A DNA stretch of 12,049 nt, from assembly GCA_005889025.1 (NCBI GenBank), contig VBCZ01000311.1:1-12049 (forward strand). Direction: 5' to 3'. This DNA comes from Betaproteobacteria bacterium. GTDB lineage: Bacteria; Pseudomonadota; Gammaproteobacteria; Burkholderiales; Casimicrobiaceae. Positions 1-7,127 of this stretch are shown here, piece after piece. How positions within the stretch are numbered: position 1 is the first letter of the stretch; each line of letters begins with the position of its first letter. A model generated the notes under the pieces. The model ran no database searches. It was not told the origin of the DNA and worked only from the letters and a program-made list of their open reading frames with translations. Both the position numbers and the translations under genes were made by a program.

Positions 1-895
1 CCTTGCCCCAGATCAGGCCGAGGCGGCCGGCATCGAGATCGTCGCTGATCGGGCCGTAGCCAAGGATGTCGATCGGCGGCAGTTCGAGCGCCATCATCTG
101 CTCGCCATCGTCGACCAGGCTGTCGAAGCTCTTTCGCAGCGCTTCGCGGTCGTTGCTCGCACCGAGCACGGCCTCCACCGGGTACACCTGCGGACTGTTC
201 CAATAGGTATCGAAAATAGCGCTGAGCTGCGGAACGACGGCGCCTACCATAAAGGCGTCCATGTCCACGAAATTCTCCGATGCGCTGCGCATGAAATATT
301 CGTCGGCGATGTTGCGGCCTCCTGCGACGACCACGGCTCCATCCGCGATGAACAGCTTGTTGTGCATGCGATGATTGAGCCGGCCGAACTCGCCAATCGA
401 CGCGGCGTATTTGCTGGCAATGCTTTGCCGGGCGCAGCAGAACGGATTGAACAGGCGGACCTCGACGTTCGGAAACGCCGCCAGCCCGCGGAACATCGGA
501 TCGCCGCCGACCGTGTAAAGGTCGTCCACCAGCAGGCGCACGCGCACGCCGCGCAATGCGGCGTCTCGCAAATTGCGCATCAGCAGGCGGCCGGTGCGGT
601 CGTTTTGAATCAGGTAGTACTGGACGTCGAGCGAGTACCGTGCCCTGCGCGCAAGCTGGACCCGCGCGTCGAGCGAGTAGACGCCGAGCGGCATCAGTCG
701 AAATCCCGTCAGCTCCGGCGCCGGGCTCGAGTCCCGCGCGATCCGGACCAGCGTGCTCTCGGGCGAGGGCTTCAGCGCCGCTGAAAAAGGCCGATCCGCC
801 TGCATCGGCAGCGAGCCGCAGGCCGACAACAGGACTGCAGCCGTGAGCGCCATGCCCGCGAGAAGGCGCGATACAATGAACGCAATCGTCTCCAT
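1..895 (-). CDS. Phospholipase D / cardiolipin synthase-like lipoprotein, C-terminus cut by window edge
   Basis: Partial gene with 298 codons visible. The protein starts with a hydrophobic signal ending in a lipobox (LLSAC, Cys26), which suggests an exported lipoprotein. A PLD domain follows: a YSLDVQYYL strand near residue 90, an LLVDD strand near 124, and the first HKD motif HNKLFIAD (His178, Lys180, Asp185) followed by GGRN. The second HKD motif expected in this family would lie beyond the left edge. The MHNKLFIADG...GGRNIADEYF arrangement resembles E. coli ClsC (YmdC), which makes cardiolipin from phosphatidylglycerol and phosphatidylethanolamine, but other PLD-family phosphodiesterases look alike. 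The start is uncertain: ATG at 895 gives an Arg-containing signal peptide, while ATG at 853 leaves a very short uncharged one. Neither has a strong ribosome binding site. It is divergent from the peroxiredoxin gene with only about 10 bp between starts. Confidence 0.85.
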   Translation of the reverse strand, partial: METIAFIVSRLLAGMALTAAVLLSACGSLPMQADRPFSAALKPSPESTLVRIARDSSPAPELTGFRLMPLGVYSLDARVQLARRARYSLDVQYYLIQNDRTGRLLMRNLRDAALRGVRVRLLVDDLYTVGGDPMFRGLAAFPNVEVRLFNPFCCARQSIASKYAASIGEFGRLNHRMHNKLFIADGAVVVAGGRNIADEYFMRSASENFVDMDAFMVGAVVPQLSAIFDTYWNSPQVYPVEAVLGASNDREALRKSFDSLVDDGEQMMALELPPIDILGYGPISDDLDAGRLGLIWGK

Positions 896-899
896 GGAG
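896..899 (+). promoter_or_regulatory. Ribosome binding site that fixes the peroxiredoxin start
   Basis: GGAG lies 6 nt before the ATG at 906. It favours that codon over the in-frame ATG at 894 and over longer in-frame starts reaching back to 753. The 906 start also gives a clean signal peptide. Confidence 0.5.
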
Positions 900-905
900 C
901 TTGTC

Positions 906-1442
906 ATGAAACGCCTCCTTGCCTGCGCGCTGATCTCGCTCGGATTCCCGCTCGCCGCACATGCCGCGCTGGACATCGGCGACAAGGCGCCCGACTTCAC
1001 TGCGGAGGCGGCGCTCGCGGGCTCAGTCTACAGGTACTCGCTGGCCGAGTCCCTGAAAAAAGGGCCCGTCGTTCTCTACTTCTTTCCTGCCGCCTATTCC
1101 GAAGGTTGCTCGGTCGAAGCACATTATTTCGCCGACGCAGTCGCGCAGTTCAACGCGCTCGGCGCATCGGTGGTCGGTGTCTCCGGCGATGACATCGAGA
1201 CGCTGTCCAAATTCTCGGTGCAGGCGTGTCAGAACAGCTTTACAGTGGCCTCGGATCAAAACCAGGCAGTCATGAAGTCCTTCGATGCGGTGATGCAGAC
1301 CCGTCCCGAGTACGCCAACCGCATCTCCTATGTGATCGCTCCGAACGGTTCGGTTGTCTATCACTACATGAGCCTGAATCCAACCAAGCACGTGGAAAAG
1401 ACCCTCGCGGCGGTGCGCACCTGGATCGAGAGCAAGAAATAG
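906..1442 (+). CDS. Exported peroxiredoxin (AhpC/TSA, BCP-like)
   Basis: A 178-residue thioredoxin-fold peroxidase. Residues 1-20 form a signal peptide (MKRLLACALI...AAHA), so the enzyme probably works in the periplasm. The mature protein starts with GDKAPDF, the usual peroxiredoxin opening. The active-site loop is FPAAYSEGC: Pro61, Ser65 in place of the more common Thr, and peroxidatic Cys68. Cys108 is a possible resolving cysteine. Arg139 before the SYVIAPNG strand matches the family's conserved arginine. The role is reduction of hydrogen peroxide or organic peroxides; the electron donor cannot be told from the sequence. A -10-like TACAAT sits at 872-877, inside the divergent upstream gene, but no convincing -35 box is visible. 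It converges with the DUF302 gene across a 19-bp gap. Confidence 0.88.
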   Translation: MKRLLACALISLGFPLAAHAALDIGDKAPDFTAEAALAGSVYRYSLAESLKKGPVVLYFFPAAYSEGCSVEAHYFADAVAQFNALGASVVGVSGDDIETLSKFSVQACQNSFTVASDQNQAVMKSFDAVMQTRPEYANRISYVIAPNGSVVYHYMSLNPTKHVEKTLAAVRTWIESKK

Positions 1443-1461
1443 CGCTTCTTACGCGCAGCGG

Positions 1462-1968
1462 CTACCTTGCCTTGACGCTCGACGTAATGGATGCAATGAC
1501 GCCCGACGCCTTTTGAAACGCTTCGGTGTCCATGCCCTTGATCTGGTGCCGGTGCGCGATGTAGCCGAAATCCGTGTACGCGGTCCAGACCTCCCCCTTC
1601 TCGTCCTCGAATACCAGCAACCTCACCGGCCAGTCGAGCCCTGCGAGTGGATTGGCCGCGATGAACAGCGTGCCGAGCGGCGGGTTGCCGAAGATCAGCA
1701 AGGTCGAGGGACGTATCTTGATGCCGGCATCCTCGGCCAGCTTGAATTGATCGACCTCGATGAAAAACTTGATGCCTTTGTTCGCCACATCCTTTTTGAG
1801 GCGGGCGATCGTCTCGGCCATCGGATAAGCGCTCTTGACCGTGACGATGCCGTCTTCCGTCGTCTGGGGCGCGGTTTCCGCGCCCATGGTCTGAGCCGTA
1901 GCGAGCGAAGCTGCGCCCAGAGTGAGCGCAAGGCATGCCGTTGATACAAATCTGATCACGTTATACAT
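1462..1968 (-). CDS. Exported DUF302 domain protein
   Basis: A 168-residue protein. Residues 1-26 are a signal peptide (MYNVIRFVSTACLALTLGAA...). The rest is a DUF302 domain: VKSAYPMAETIARLKKDV, then GIKFFIEVDQFKLAEDAG, LLIFGNPPLGT, LFIAANPLAGLDWPVRLLVFED, and a late DFGYIAHRHQI. This fold binds small ligands in unknown ways; no biochemical role is established. The ATG at 1968 is chosen because a strong AAAGGAG sits 6 nt upstream (1975-1981) and a signal peptide begins there. The reading frame stays open further upstream into the MFS gene, but only as a shadow of it. It lies 47 bp after the MFS stop and is probably the last gene of that transcript. Confidence 0.85.
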   Translation of the reverse strand: MYNVIRFVSTACLALTLGAASLATAQTMGAETAPQTTEDGIVTVKSAYPMAETIARLKKDVANKGIKFFIEVDQFKLAEDAGIKIRPSTLLIFGNPPLGTLFIAANPLAGLDWPVRLLVFEDEKGEVWTAYTDFGYIAHRHQIKGMDTEAFQKASGVIASITSSVKAR

Positions 1969-2015
1969 CGACTTCTCCTTTGGCTTGTGACTCGCGCAAT
2001 GTTGCGCAGGCACGT

Positions 2016-3260
2016 CTAAGAATTCGAATGGGCGGGCGCGACACGCGAGGATGGCGCCGGCATCTTCAGCCGGAACGCGAGCAGTGCTGCAAGCCCGAGC
2101 GCCGAGCCGATGCCGCTCACGCAGGCGGCCCAGCCGAAGCGGTCGAAGAGCTGGCCGAGCACCACGCTGCCGACGATGCCTCCGAGGAAGTAGCTGGCAA
2201 GGTAGATGCCGCTCGCCGATCCCCGGTCGGTCGTGGCGGCGCGGCCGACGAATCCGGTCGCCGTTGCCTGAGCGAAGAACGTTCCCACACCGATTAGCGC
2301 CAGCCCGGCGAGAACTGCCGGCAGGTGCGGCAGGAGCAGCAACGGTAGCCCGGCGCCGGCAAGCGCGAGCGCTCCCCAGAACGTCGGGCGGGTACCGAAG
2401 CGCTGCACTGCATGGCCCGCCAGCGGGGTCGTGAATATCGACGGCAGGAAGACGAAATAGACGAAACCAACCGCCATTCGGCTCAAAGCGAGCGGCTCGC
2501 GCACGAGCACGAAGTTCACGTAGGTGAACGTGCCGATGAATGCGAAGAGGATCAGGAATCCGATGGCGAAGCTCGCGCGCAGCGGGGCGTTGCGCAAATG
2601 CTCCGCCCAGATCGACAAGGGCGAGCGCGCCGTTGCTTCGACCGCCGCCATCGGCCGTGTCCGGCCGAGCGTGAAATAGACCAGCACCGCCCCGGCGAGA
2701 TTGAGCGCGGCGAAGACGTAGAAATTTCCCGAGAGGCCGAAGTGGTCGACCAGCGCCGCCGACATCAGACGGCCGAAGAGGTTGCTCGCGACGTTGCCCG
2801 TGATATACGCGGCGAACGCGCCGGCAGTGTCCGTCGCGCTGCAATGCTCGGCGAGGTACGAAAGCGTCAATGCAAACGCTGTCGACATGCACAGGCCCTG
2901 CGCGACACGCAGCCACGCAAACGTGGTGAGGTCAGGCGCCACGGCAAGCAAAGCTGTCGGCACCGAAAGCAGGATCAGGCTGACCAGGATGCCGCGACGG
3001 CGATCGATGCGATTGCTGAAGAACGCCACGGCGAGCCCGGCAATCGCCATGCCGATCGTGCTTGCATTGACGGCGAAGCCGATCGCCGCCGGACTCACCC
3101 CATACGCCTTGGCAAGCGACGGCAGGATGGCCTGCGTGGCGAAAAGGTCCACGACGGTGAGAAAAGCGGTCAAGCCGATGACGAAAGTGCGCAGGAGTGC
3201 GCCCGTCGAGCCGCGGCTCGCGGGCAAGTGCGTCGCCTGAATCTCAGTGCCGGCCATCAT
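2016..3260 (-). CDS. MFS transporter, YnfM-like drug/solute exporter type
   Basis: A 414-residue membrane protein with about 12 hydrophobic segments in two halves, typical of the major facilitator superfamily. The first helix region (FVIGLTAFLTVVDLFATQAIL) is followed by NRIDRRRG between helices 2 and 3, a variant of the MFS loop motif. The second half starts near FAIGFLILFAFIGTFTYVNF. The general look is of 12-helix secondary carriers such as YnfM; the substrate cannot be predicted. ATG codons at 3260 and 3257 are both possible; GAAGGG sits upstream. The gene is 97 bp after the cupin stop, with a strong hairpin in between, and 47 bp before the DUF302 gene. Confidence 0.85.
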   Translation of the reverse strand: MMAGTEIQATHLPASRGSTGALLRTFVIGLTAFLTVVDLFATQAILPSLAKAYGVSPAAIGFAVNASTIGMAIAGLAVAFFSNRIDRRRGILVSLILLSVPTALLAVAPDLTTFAWLRVAQGLCMSTAFALTLSYLAEHCSATDTAGAFAAYITGNVASNLFGRLMSAALVDHFGLSGNFYVFAALNLAGAVLVYFTLGRTRPMAAVEATARSPLSIWAEHLRNAPLRASFAIGFLILFAFIGTFTYVNFVLVREPLALSRMAVGFVYFVFLPSIFTTPLAGHAVQRFGTRPTFWGALALAGAGLPLLLLPHLPAVLAGLALIGVGTFFAQATATGFVGRAATTDRGSASGIYLASYFLGGIVGSVVLGQLFDRFGWAACVSGIGSALGLAALLAFRLKMPAPSSRVAPAHSNS

Positions 3261-3288
3261 GATCGATCACCCTTCATCGCATTTGGGA

Positions 3289-3332
3289 CGGGAGCGTGCC
3301 GCGGGTCCGCAACGGACGGCGCCACACTCCCG
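3289..3332 (-). repeat. Long imperfect hairpin between the cupin and MFS genes
   Basis: CGGGAG (3289-3294) pairs with CTCCCG (3327-3332), GTG with CAC, CGC with GCG, and GTCCG with CGGAC around a CAA loop, broken by small mismatches. That is about 17 pairs in 44 nt. It lies downstream of the cupin stop and in the leader of the MFS gene. No T-run follows on either strand, so it is not a textbook intrinsic terminator. An attenuator or mRNA-stabilising structure is possible. Confidence 0.5.
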
Positions 3333-3357
3333 AACTGAGCACCCGCGCAAGTGGGGG

Positions 3358-3867
3358 TTACATCATGTGCTCGTCCTTCATGTTGTCGACCGGAAAAAGA
3401 TCCACCGAAATCAGAACGGCGGGGGCGCTGCCAGTGTTCTGCCACCAGTGCGACGTGCCTTTCCTCTCAGCTGCGACGTCGCCGGCCTTGTGCACGATCG
3501 GCACGGCGCAATTGCTCGCATACTCGACCACTTCACCGGAGACGATGTAGATCATCGCGGGCCTGTTGTCATGGCTGTGCCAGGGGACGATGCCGCCGGG
3601 CTTGACATCGAGTTGCCGAAGCCGGAGCAGCCGGCCTTTCTGCGCAAGCGGCTCCTTCGACAGATCGGTCGTCGCCCGCACGACGTCGGTCACATCCTTG
3701 GCGGCGGCGGTACTTGGCTTCTGGCCCTGGCCGTCGGCAACTCGCTTGTCGGCGGGGCATTCGCCTGCATTTGCCATGGTGGCGGCAATCGACACCGTTC
3801 CCGCGACTGCTGCAGCCAATGCGATTCGCCGCCAAACTGTTTCACCCTGACTGCGCTTGCTGCTCAT
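3358..3867 (-). CDS. Exported cupin-domain protein
   Basis: A 169-residue protein with an N-terminal signal segment (hydrophobic core about residues 15-34, ending MANA) and a single cupin barrel. Cupin motif 1 is seen at Gly91...His97-Ser-His99...Gly111, but the glutamate normally four or five residues after the second His is replaced (Ala104). Motif 2 is seen at Gly129...Gly137-x2-His140-x3-Asn144. Three potential metal-binding histidines are therefore present (97, 99, 140). Cupins range from dioxygenases and isomerases to sensors, so no reaction can be assigned. Start: ATG 3867 with GGAG 9 nt upstream. A perfect palindrome lies just upstream, and the gene is 154 bp after the oxidoreductase stop. 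Confidence 0.82.
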   Translation of the reverse strand: MSSKRSQGETVWRRIALAAAVAGTVSIAATMANAGECPADKRVADGQGQKPSTAAAKDVTDVVRATTDLSKEPLAQKGRLLRLRQLDVKPGGIVPWHSHDNRPAMIYIVSGEVVEYASNCAVPIVHKAGDVAAERKGTSHWWQNTGSAPAVLISVDLFPVDNMKDEHMM

Positions 3868-3894
3868 GATCTTCGTCTCCTGTAGGTTGATGTA

Positions 3895-3918
3895 TCCGCG
3901 GCGCAGCTGCGCCGCGGA
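3895..3918. repeat. Perfect 24-bp GC-rich palindrome
   Basis: The half-site TCCGCGGCGCAG is followed immediately by its reverse complement CTGCGCCGCGGA, with no spacer. It lies 28 bp before the cupin start codon and 103 bp after the oxidoreductase stop, both on the minus strand. It could act as a transcription terminator stem for the upstream gene, although no T-run is visible, or as a dimeric-regulator operator for the cupin gene. Confidence 0.6.
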
Positions 3919-4021
3919 GTACCGATTCGTCGTTACGATGACTGCCTGCTTACACAGGTGTGGCGATTTTTACTTGTTGCTGCTTGACGCACCGCACCGC
4001 AACTTGGTCGCCTGCGAAGAT

Positions 4022-5815
4022 CTAAATCAAAGGCTTCAGATCGCCGAGCAGAGTGGGAATGAGCTCAGAGACGGTCGGATGGATGTGCATCGTGCGCTGA
4101 AGAAGCGTATAGGGCGCGCCGGCCGCCATGACGTCGAGGAGACAATGAATCGCTTCGTCGCCTTCGGTCCCCAGCAACGCGGCGCCGACTATCCGCTTGG
4201 TTTCGGCGTCGACCAGCACTTGCATGAAGCCCTGCGTTTCACCGCGCTCGCGCGCGCGGCCCACCCTCGCCATCTGCATCGTGCCGACGAGCGCCTTGCG
4301 TCCCGACGCGCGCACTTCACGCGCAGTCATCCCGGCGCGGCCCAGCGGTGGATCGATGAACAACGCGTAGGCGGGAATACGATCGGTCACACGCCGCCGA
4401 TCCTTGTCGAGTAGATTCGCCGCGACAATCTCGTAGTCGTTGTACGACGTATGCGTGAACGCGCCGCGTCCGTTGACGTCCCCGAGCGCCCAGATGCCGG
4501 GCACATTGGTCGAGAGATCGTCGTTAACTGTGATGAAGCCGCGCGCGTCGGTCTTCACGCCGGCCTGTTCGAGCCCGAGATCCCGGGTGTTGGGCACGCG
4601 GCCCACGGCAAGGAGCACGTGCGATCCGACAATTCGTCGCGGCTCCTCCTCGCAACTCACATTCGCGGCGATTCCCGCTTCATCCTTCTCGACATCGAGA
4701 CAAGTGGCATTCAAGCGGAACGCGATGCCCTCCGCCTCCAATATCGACTGCACCGCCGCCGAAACGTCTTCGTCTTCGCGCCCGACGAGCCGCGCGCCCA
4801 TCTCGATCACGGTGACGCGGCTGCCGAATCGCTGGTACATCTGGGCGAACTCGAGGCCGACGTAGCTCCCGCCCACGATGAGCAGATGCTCGGGCAGGAA
4901 ATCGACGTCCATCATGGTGGAGTTGGTGAGGTAGGGCACGCTGGCGAGCCCCGGCATATCGGGCACGGTGGCGTGGCCGCCGACATTGATGAAGATTTGC
5001 TCAGCCTCCAGCACGTCGTCGTTGACCCGGACGGTGCGCGGACCCTCGAAGCGAGCGTGTCCGTGGATCAGCGTCACGTTGGGCGTGCGCTTGAGCCAGT
5101 CCGTAACGCCCTGGTTGGATTGCCGCACGATCGCATCCTTGCGCGCTTTCACGCGCGGCATGTCGACGCGAACGGGTCCGTCCAGCATCACCCCATAGTC
5201 GGCACCGCGCCGCGCGAGATGCGCGGTGCGAGCACTGGCGATCAGCGTCTTGGTCGGTATGCAGCCGTTGTTGACGCAGGTCCCGCCCACGAGCTTGAGA
5301 TGCTCGGGCAGGAAATCGACGTCCATCATGGTGGAGTTGGTGAGGTAGGGCACGCTGGCGAGCCCCGGCATATCGGGCACGGTGGCGTGGCCGCCGACAT
5401 TGATGAAGATTTGCTCAGCCTCCAGCACGTCGTCGTTGACCCGGACGGTGCGCGGACCCTCGAAGCGAGCGTGTCCGTGGATCAGCGTCACGTTGGGCGT
5501 GCGCTTGAGCCAGTCCGTAACGCCCTGGTTGGATTGCCGCACGATCGCATCCTTGCGCGCTTTCACGCGCGGCATGTCGACGCGAACGGGTCCGTCCAGC
5601 ATCACCCCATAGTCGGCACCGCGCCGCGCGAGATGCGCGGTGCGAGCACTGGCGATCAGCGTCTTGGTCGGTATGCAGCCGTTGTTGACGCAGGTCCCGC
5701 CCACGAGCTTGCGCTCGATGATCGCGGTCTTACGCCCGGCATTCCCCAGGCGCACGGCGAGCGGCGGGCCCGCCTGTCCCGTTCCGATGACGATCGCCTC
5801 GAACTGCTGCGTCAT
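4022..5815 (-). CDS. FAD-dependent pyridine nucleotide-disulfide oxidoreductase with internal duplication
   Basis: The 597-residue product belongs to the mercuric reductase/dihydrolipoamide dehydrogenase-like flavoenzymes. Residues 11-16 (GTGQAG) and Glu34 form the FAD-binding fold. GGTCVNNGCIPTK carries the redox disulfide Cys42/Cys47. The NAD(P)-binding GGSYVG is at 315-320, ALGDVNG is the second FAD motif, and the dimerisation domain ends with His579 and Glu584 (HIHPTVSE), the catalytic pair. The C-terminal CC and N-terminal GMTCxxC of true mercuric reductase are absent, so mercury reduction should not be assumed. Residues 37-174 are repeated exactly as 175-312 (second pair Cys180/Cys185). 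Without the extra copy the length is 459, normal for the family. Start: ATG 5815, with GGGAG five bases upstream. The gene lies 30 bp after the patatin gene. Confidence 0.85.
   Translation of the reverse strand: MTQQFEAIVIGTGQAGPPLAVRLGNAGRKTAIIERKLVGGTCVNNGCIPTKTLIASARTAHLARRGADYGVMLDGPVRVDMPRVKARKDAIVRQSNQGVTDWLKRTPNVTLIHGHARFEGPRTVRVNDDVLEAEQIFINVGGHATVPDMPGLASVPYLTNSTMMDVDFLPEHLKLVGGTCVNNGCIPTKTLIASARTAHLARRGADYGVMLDGPVRVDMPRVKARKDAIVRQSNQGVTDWLKRTPNVTLIHGHARFEGPRTVRVNDDVLEAEQIFINVGGHATVPDMPGLASVPYLTNSTMMDVDFLPEHLLIVGGSYVGLEFAQMYQRFGSRVTVIEMGARLVGREDEDVSAAVQSILEAEGIAFRLNATCLDVEKDEAGIAANVSCEEEPRRIVGSHVLLAVGRVPNTRDLGLEQAGVKTDARGFITVNDDLSTNVPGIWALGDVNGRGAFTHTSYNDYEIVAANLLDKDRRRVTDRIPAYALFIDPPLGRAGMTAREVRASGRKALVGTMQMARVGRARERGETQGFMQVLVDAETKRIVGAALLGTEGDEAIHCLLDVMAAGAPYTLLQRTMHIHPTVSELIPTLLGDLKPLI
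4884..5297. repeat. Copy 1 of perfect 414-bp tandem duplication
   Basis: It is identical, by reading, to 5298-5711, directly adjacent and in the same orientation. It ends where base 5298 (a) differs from 5712 (c) and starts where 4883 (c) differs from 5297 (g). It encodes the second, downstream copy of the active-site segment of the oxidoreductase. The length of 414 is 138 codons, so the frame is kept. Confidence 0.93.
5298..5711. repeat. Copy 2 of perfect 414-bp tandem duplication
   Basis: It directly abuts copy 1 and encodes the N-terminal copy (from about residue 36) of the oxidoreductase active-site segment. The 12-mer TCCCGCCCACGA occurs at 4867, 5281 and 5695, all 414 bp apart, where the gene encodes similar [IL]VGG turns. 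This short homology probably set the endpoints. Confidence 0.93.
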
Positions 5816-5845
5816 GCAGGCTCCCTTCGTGGTTGCCGGTTCGAC

Positions 5846-7051
5846 CTACCGTGTCTTGCCGGAAAAGCCGTCGACGCCGCGCGCGAGCTCGTGGCCCGGC
5901 GTGGCGGCGGTGTCATGGATGACGACGCCTTCCATGGGGTCGACCGGCCAGCGCCAGGGCGCGAGCGCCAGCACGCGGTGCGCTTCAGCATGTCCGGCCT
6001 GCCAGCGCGCGCGTATGCCGCTTGGCGAAAAGTCGATGTCCTTGAGCTGGTCCTCGCCGTCGATGCGCGGTGCGACCAGCCGTGTGACGTGCATGGTCGT
6101 GCCGCACCCCCACGACGAGAGTTCCCTGACCTCGGCGGTGCCGCGCGATTTTTCCGGCACGTGCTTCGCGAGCTCACGGATGATGTGGCGAAGGTGATGA
6201 ATCTGCTTCTGGCGTGCGATATGGCTCTTGGCGCGGCTCGCGAATTGGATGTCCTTTTGCCTGCCCATCACCTCCCAGATCGATTCGGGCTCCGGACCTT
6301 CGGGATTCCACATGTGGACGGTGAAGATCACCGAGTCGCGGCGCGGCTTGTCGTCGAGCACCGCCTCGATCGGCGTATTGGAGTAGATGCCGCCGTCCCA
6401 GTAGGGGTCGCCGTCGATGCGCACCGCGGGAAACGCCGGCGGCAGCGCGCCCGACGCCATGACGTGATCCACTGCGAGCGTCTCGTCGCGGCTGTCGAAA
6501 TAGCGCATTTCGCCACTCTTGACGTTGACCGCCCCGACCGTCAGTCGCGTTTCGCAGCCGTTGAGGTACTCGATATCGACGAGCTCGGAGAGCGTTGCCC
6601 GCAGGGGCGCGGTCGTGTAATAGGCGGCGCTGTCAAGGCCGACGGGCATGTGGGGACCGAACCACGATGCGGGGTTAGGTCCGAAAAAGGGCGTGAGCCC
6701 ATGCACCATGGTCGACAAGTTGGCCATCGCGCTCGCGACACCTGGCACGAGCTCCAGGGCATCGACGCCGGCATGTTGCTCGACCCGCGCCCAGAACTCG
6801 TGCAGACGATCGACTCGATGCTCCGGAGGATTGCCTGCGATGATCGCCCCATTGATGGCGCCGATCGATGTGCCGATCACCCAATCGGGCTCGATCCCCG
6901 CCTCGTGCAACGCTTCGTAGACGCCGACCTGGTAGGCGCCCAGCGCGCCGCCGCCCTGCAGGACCAGCACGACCTGCCCGGGCAACACCGGCGCGGCGGA
7001 TCGGCTGGCGCCGTTGCCGCGATGCGAGCTGCGCTTTCGTGATTTAGCCAT
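5846..7051 (-). CDS. Patatin-like phospholipase family protein
   Basis: A 401-residue serine hydrolase. The oxyanion loop GGGALGAY is at 33-40, the nucleophile elbow GTSIG at 60-64 with Ser62, and the second dyad residue Asp219 lies in YWDGGIYSN. These are the full patatin catalytic signatures. An Arg/Lys/Ser-rich N-terminus precedes them, and a long C-terminal region (about 240-401) resembles the DUF3734 extension of bacterial patatins. The expected reaction is acyl-ester hydrolysis of phospholipids. It sits 76 bp downstream of bdhA in the same direction, suggesting co-transcription and a link to PHB or lipid turnover, which is inference. Start: ATG 7051 with GAGG upstream; GTG at 7057, in frame two codons earlier, is an alternative. 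Confidence 0.88.
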   Translation of the reverse strand: MAKSRKRSSHRGNGASRSAAPVLPGQVVLVLQGGGALGAYQVGVYEALHEAGIEPDWVIGTSIGAINGAIIAGNPPEHRVDRLHEFWARVEQHAGVDALELVPGVASAMANLSTMVHGLTPFFGPNPASWFGPHMPVGLDSAAYYTTAPLRATLSELVDIEYLNGCETRLTVGAVNVKSGEMRYFDSRDETLAVDHVMASGALPPAFPAVRIDGDPYWDGGIYSNTPIEAVLDDKPRRDSVIFTVHMWNPEGPEPESIWEVMGRQKDIQFASRAKSHIARQKQIHHLRHIIRELAKHVPEKSRGTAEVRELSSWGCGTTMHVTRLVAPRIDGEDQLKDIDFSPSGIRARWQAGHAEAHRVLALAPWRWPVDPMEGVVIHDTAATPGHELARGVDGFSGKTR

Positions 7052-7064
7052 TGCCACTTCCTCT

Positions 7065-7084
7065 CCAGGCCCTTAAGGCCCTGG
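7065..7084. repeat. Near-perfect 20-bp inverted repeat before the patatin gene
   Basis: CCAGGCCCTT is followed by AAGGCCCTGG, nine of ten positions pairing. It lies in the bdhA-patatin gap, just upstream of the patatin ribosome binding site. It is too short to name, but could shape translation initiation or mRNA processing. Confidence 0.35.
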
Positions 7085-7127
7085 TGATACGGTGAAACGC
7101 GGAGCTCTTTGATGGCGAGCCGATACG

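Noticed and set aside
753..905. N-terminal extension of the peroxiredoxin
   Set aside because: It would place 51 non-conserved residues before a good signal peptide and overlap the divergent lipoprotein gene. GGAG before 906 favours the short form.
1443..1461. Bidirectional terminator between the converging peroxiredoxin and DUF302 genes
   Set aside because: Only short, bulged TAGC/GCTA pairing is possible and there is no T-run.
1462..2916. DUF302 protein as the tail of a 484-residue protein
   Set aside because: The upstream part is an out-of-frame reading of the MFS gene. The ATG at 1968 has a strong AAAGGAG and a signal peptide.
2412..3338. 308-codon plus-strand open frame, Arg/Glu/His-rich
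   Set aside because: Its composition is that of an antisense shadow of the MFS transporter helices.
4022..5815. Mercuric reductase (merA)
   Set aside because: It lacks the C-terminal vicinal cysteines and the N-terminal metal-binding motif, and no mer genes are nearby. Only the broad flavoenzyme family is supported.
4451..7042. Very long open frame on the plus strand (863 codons)
   Set aside because: It lies antisense to the oxidoreductase and patatin genes, has no recognisable domain, and is doubled only because the 414-bp duplication keeps all frames open. GC-rich codon use explains it.
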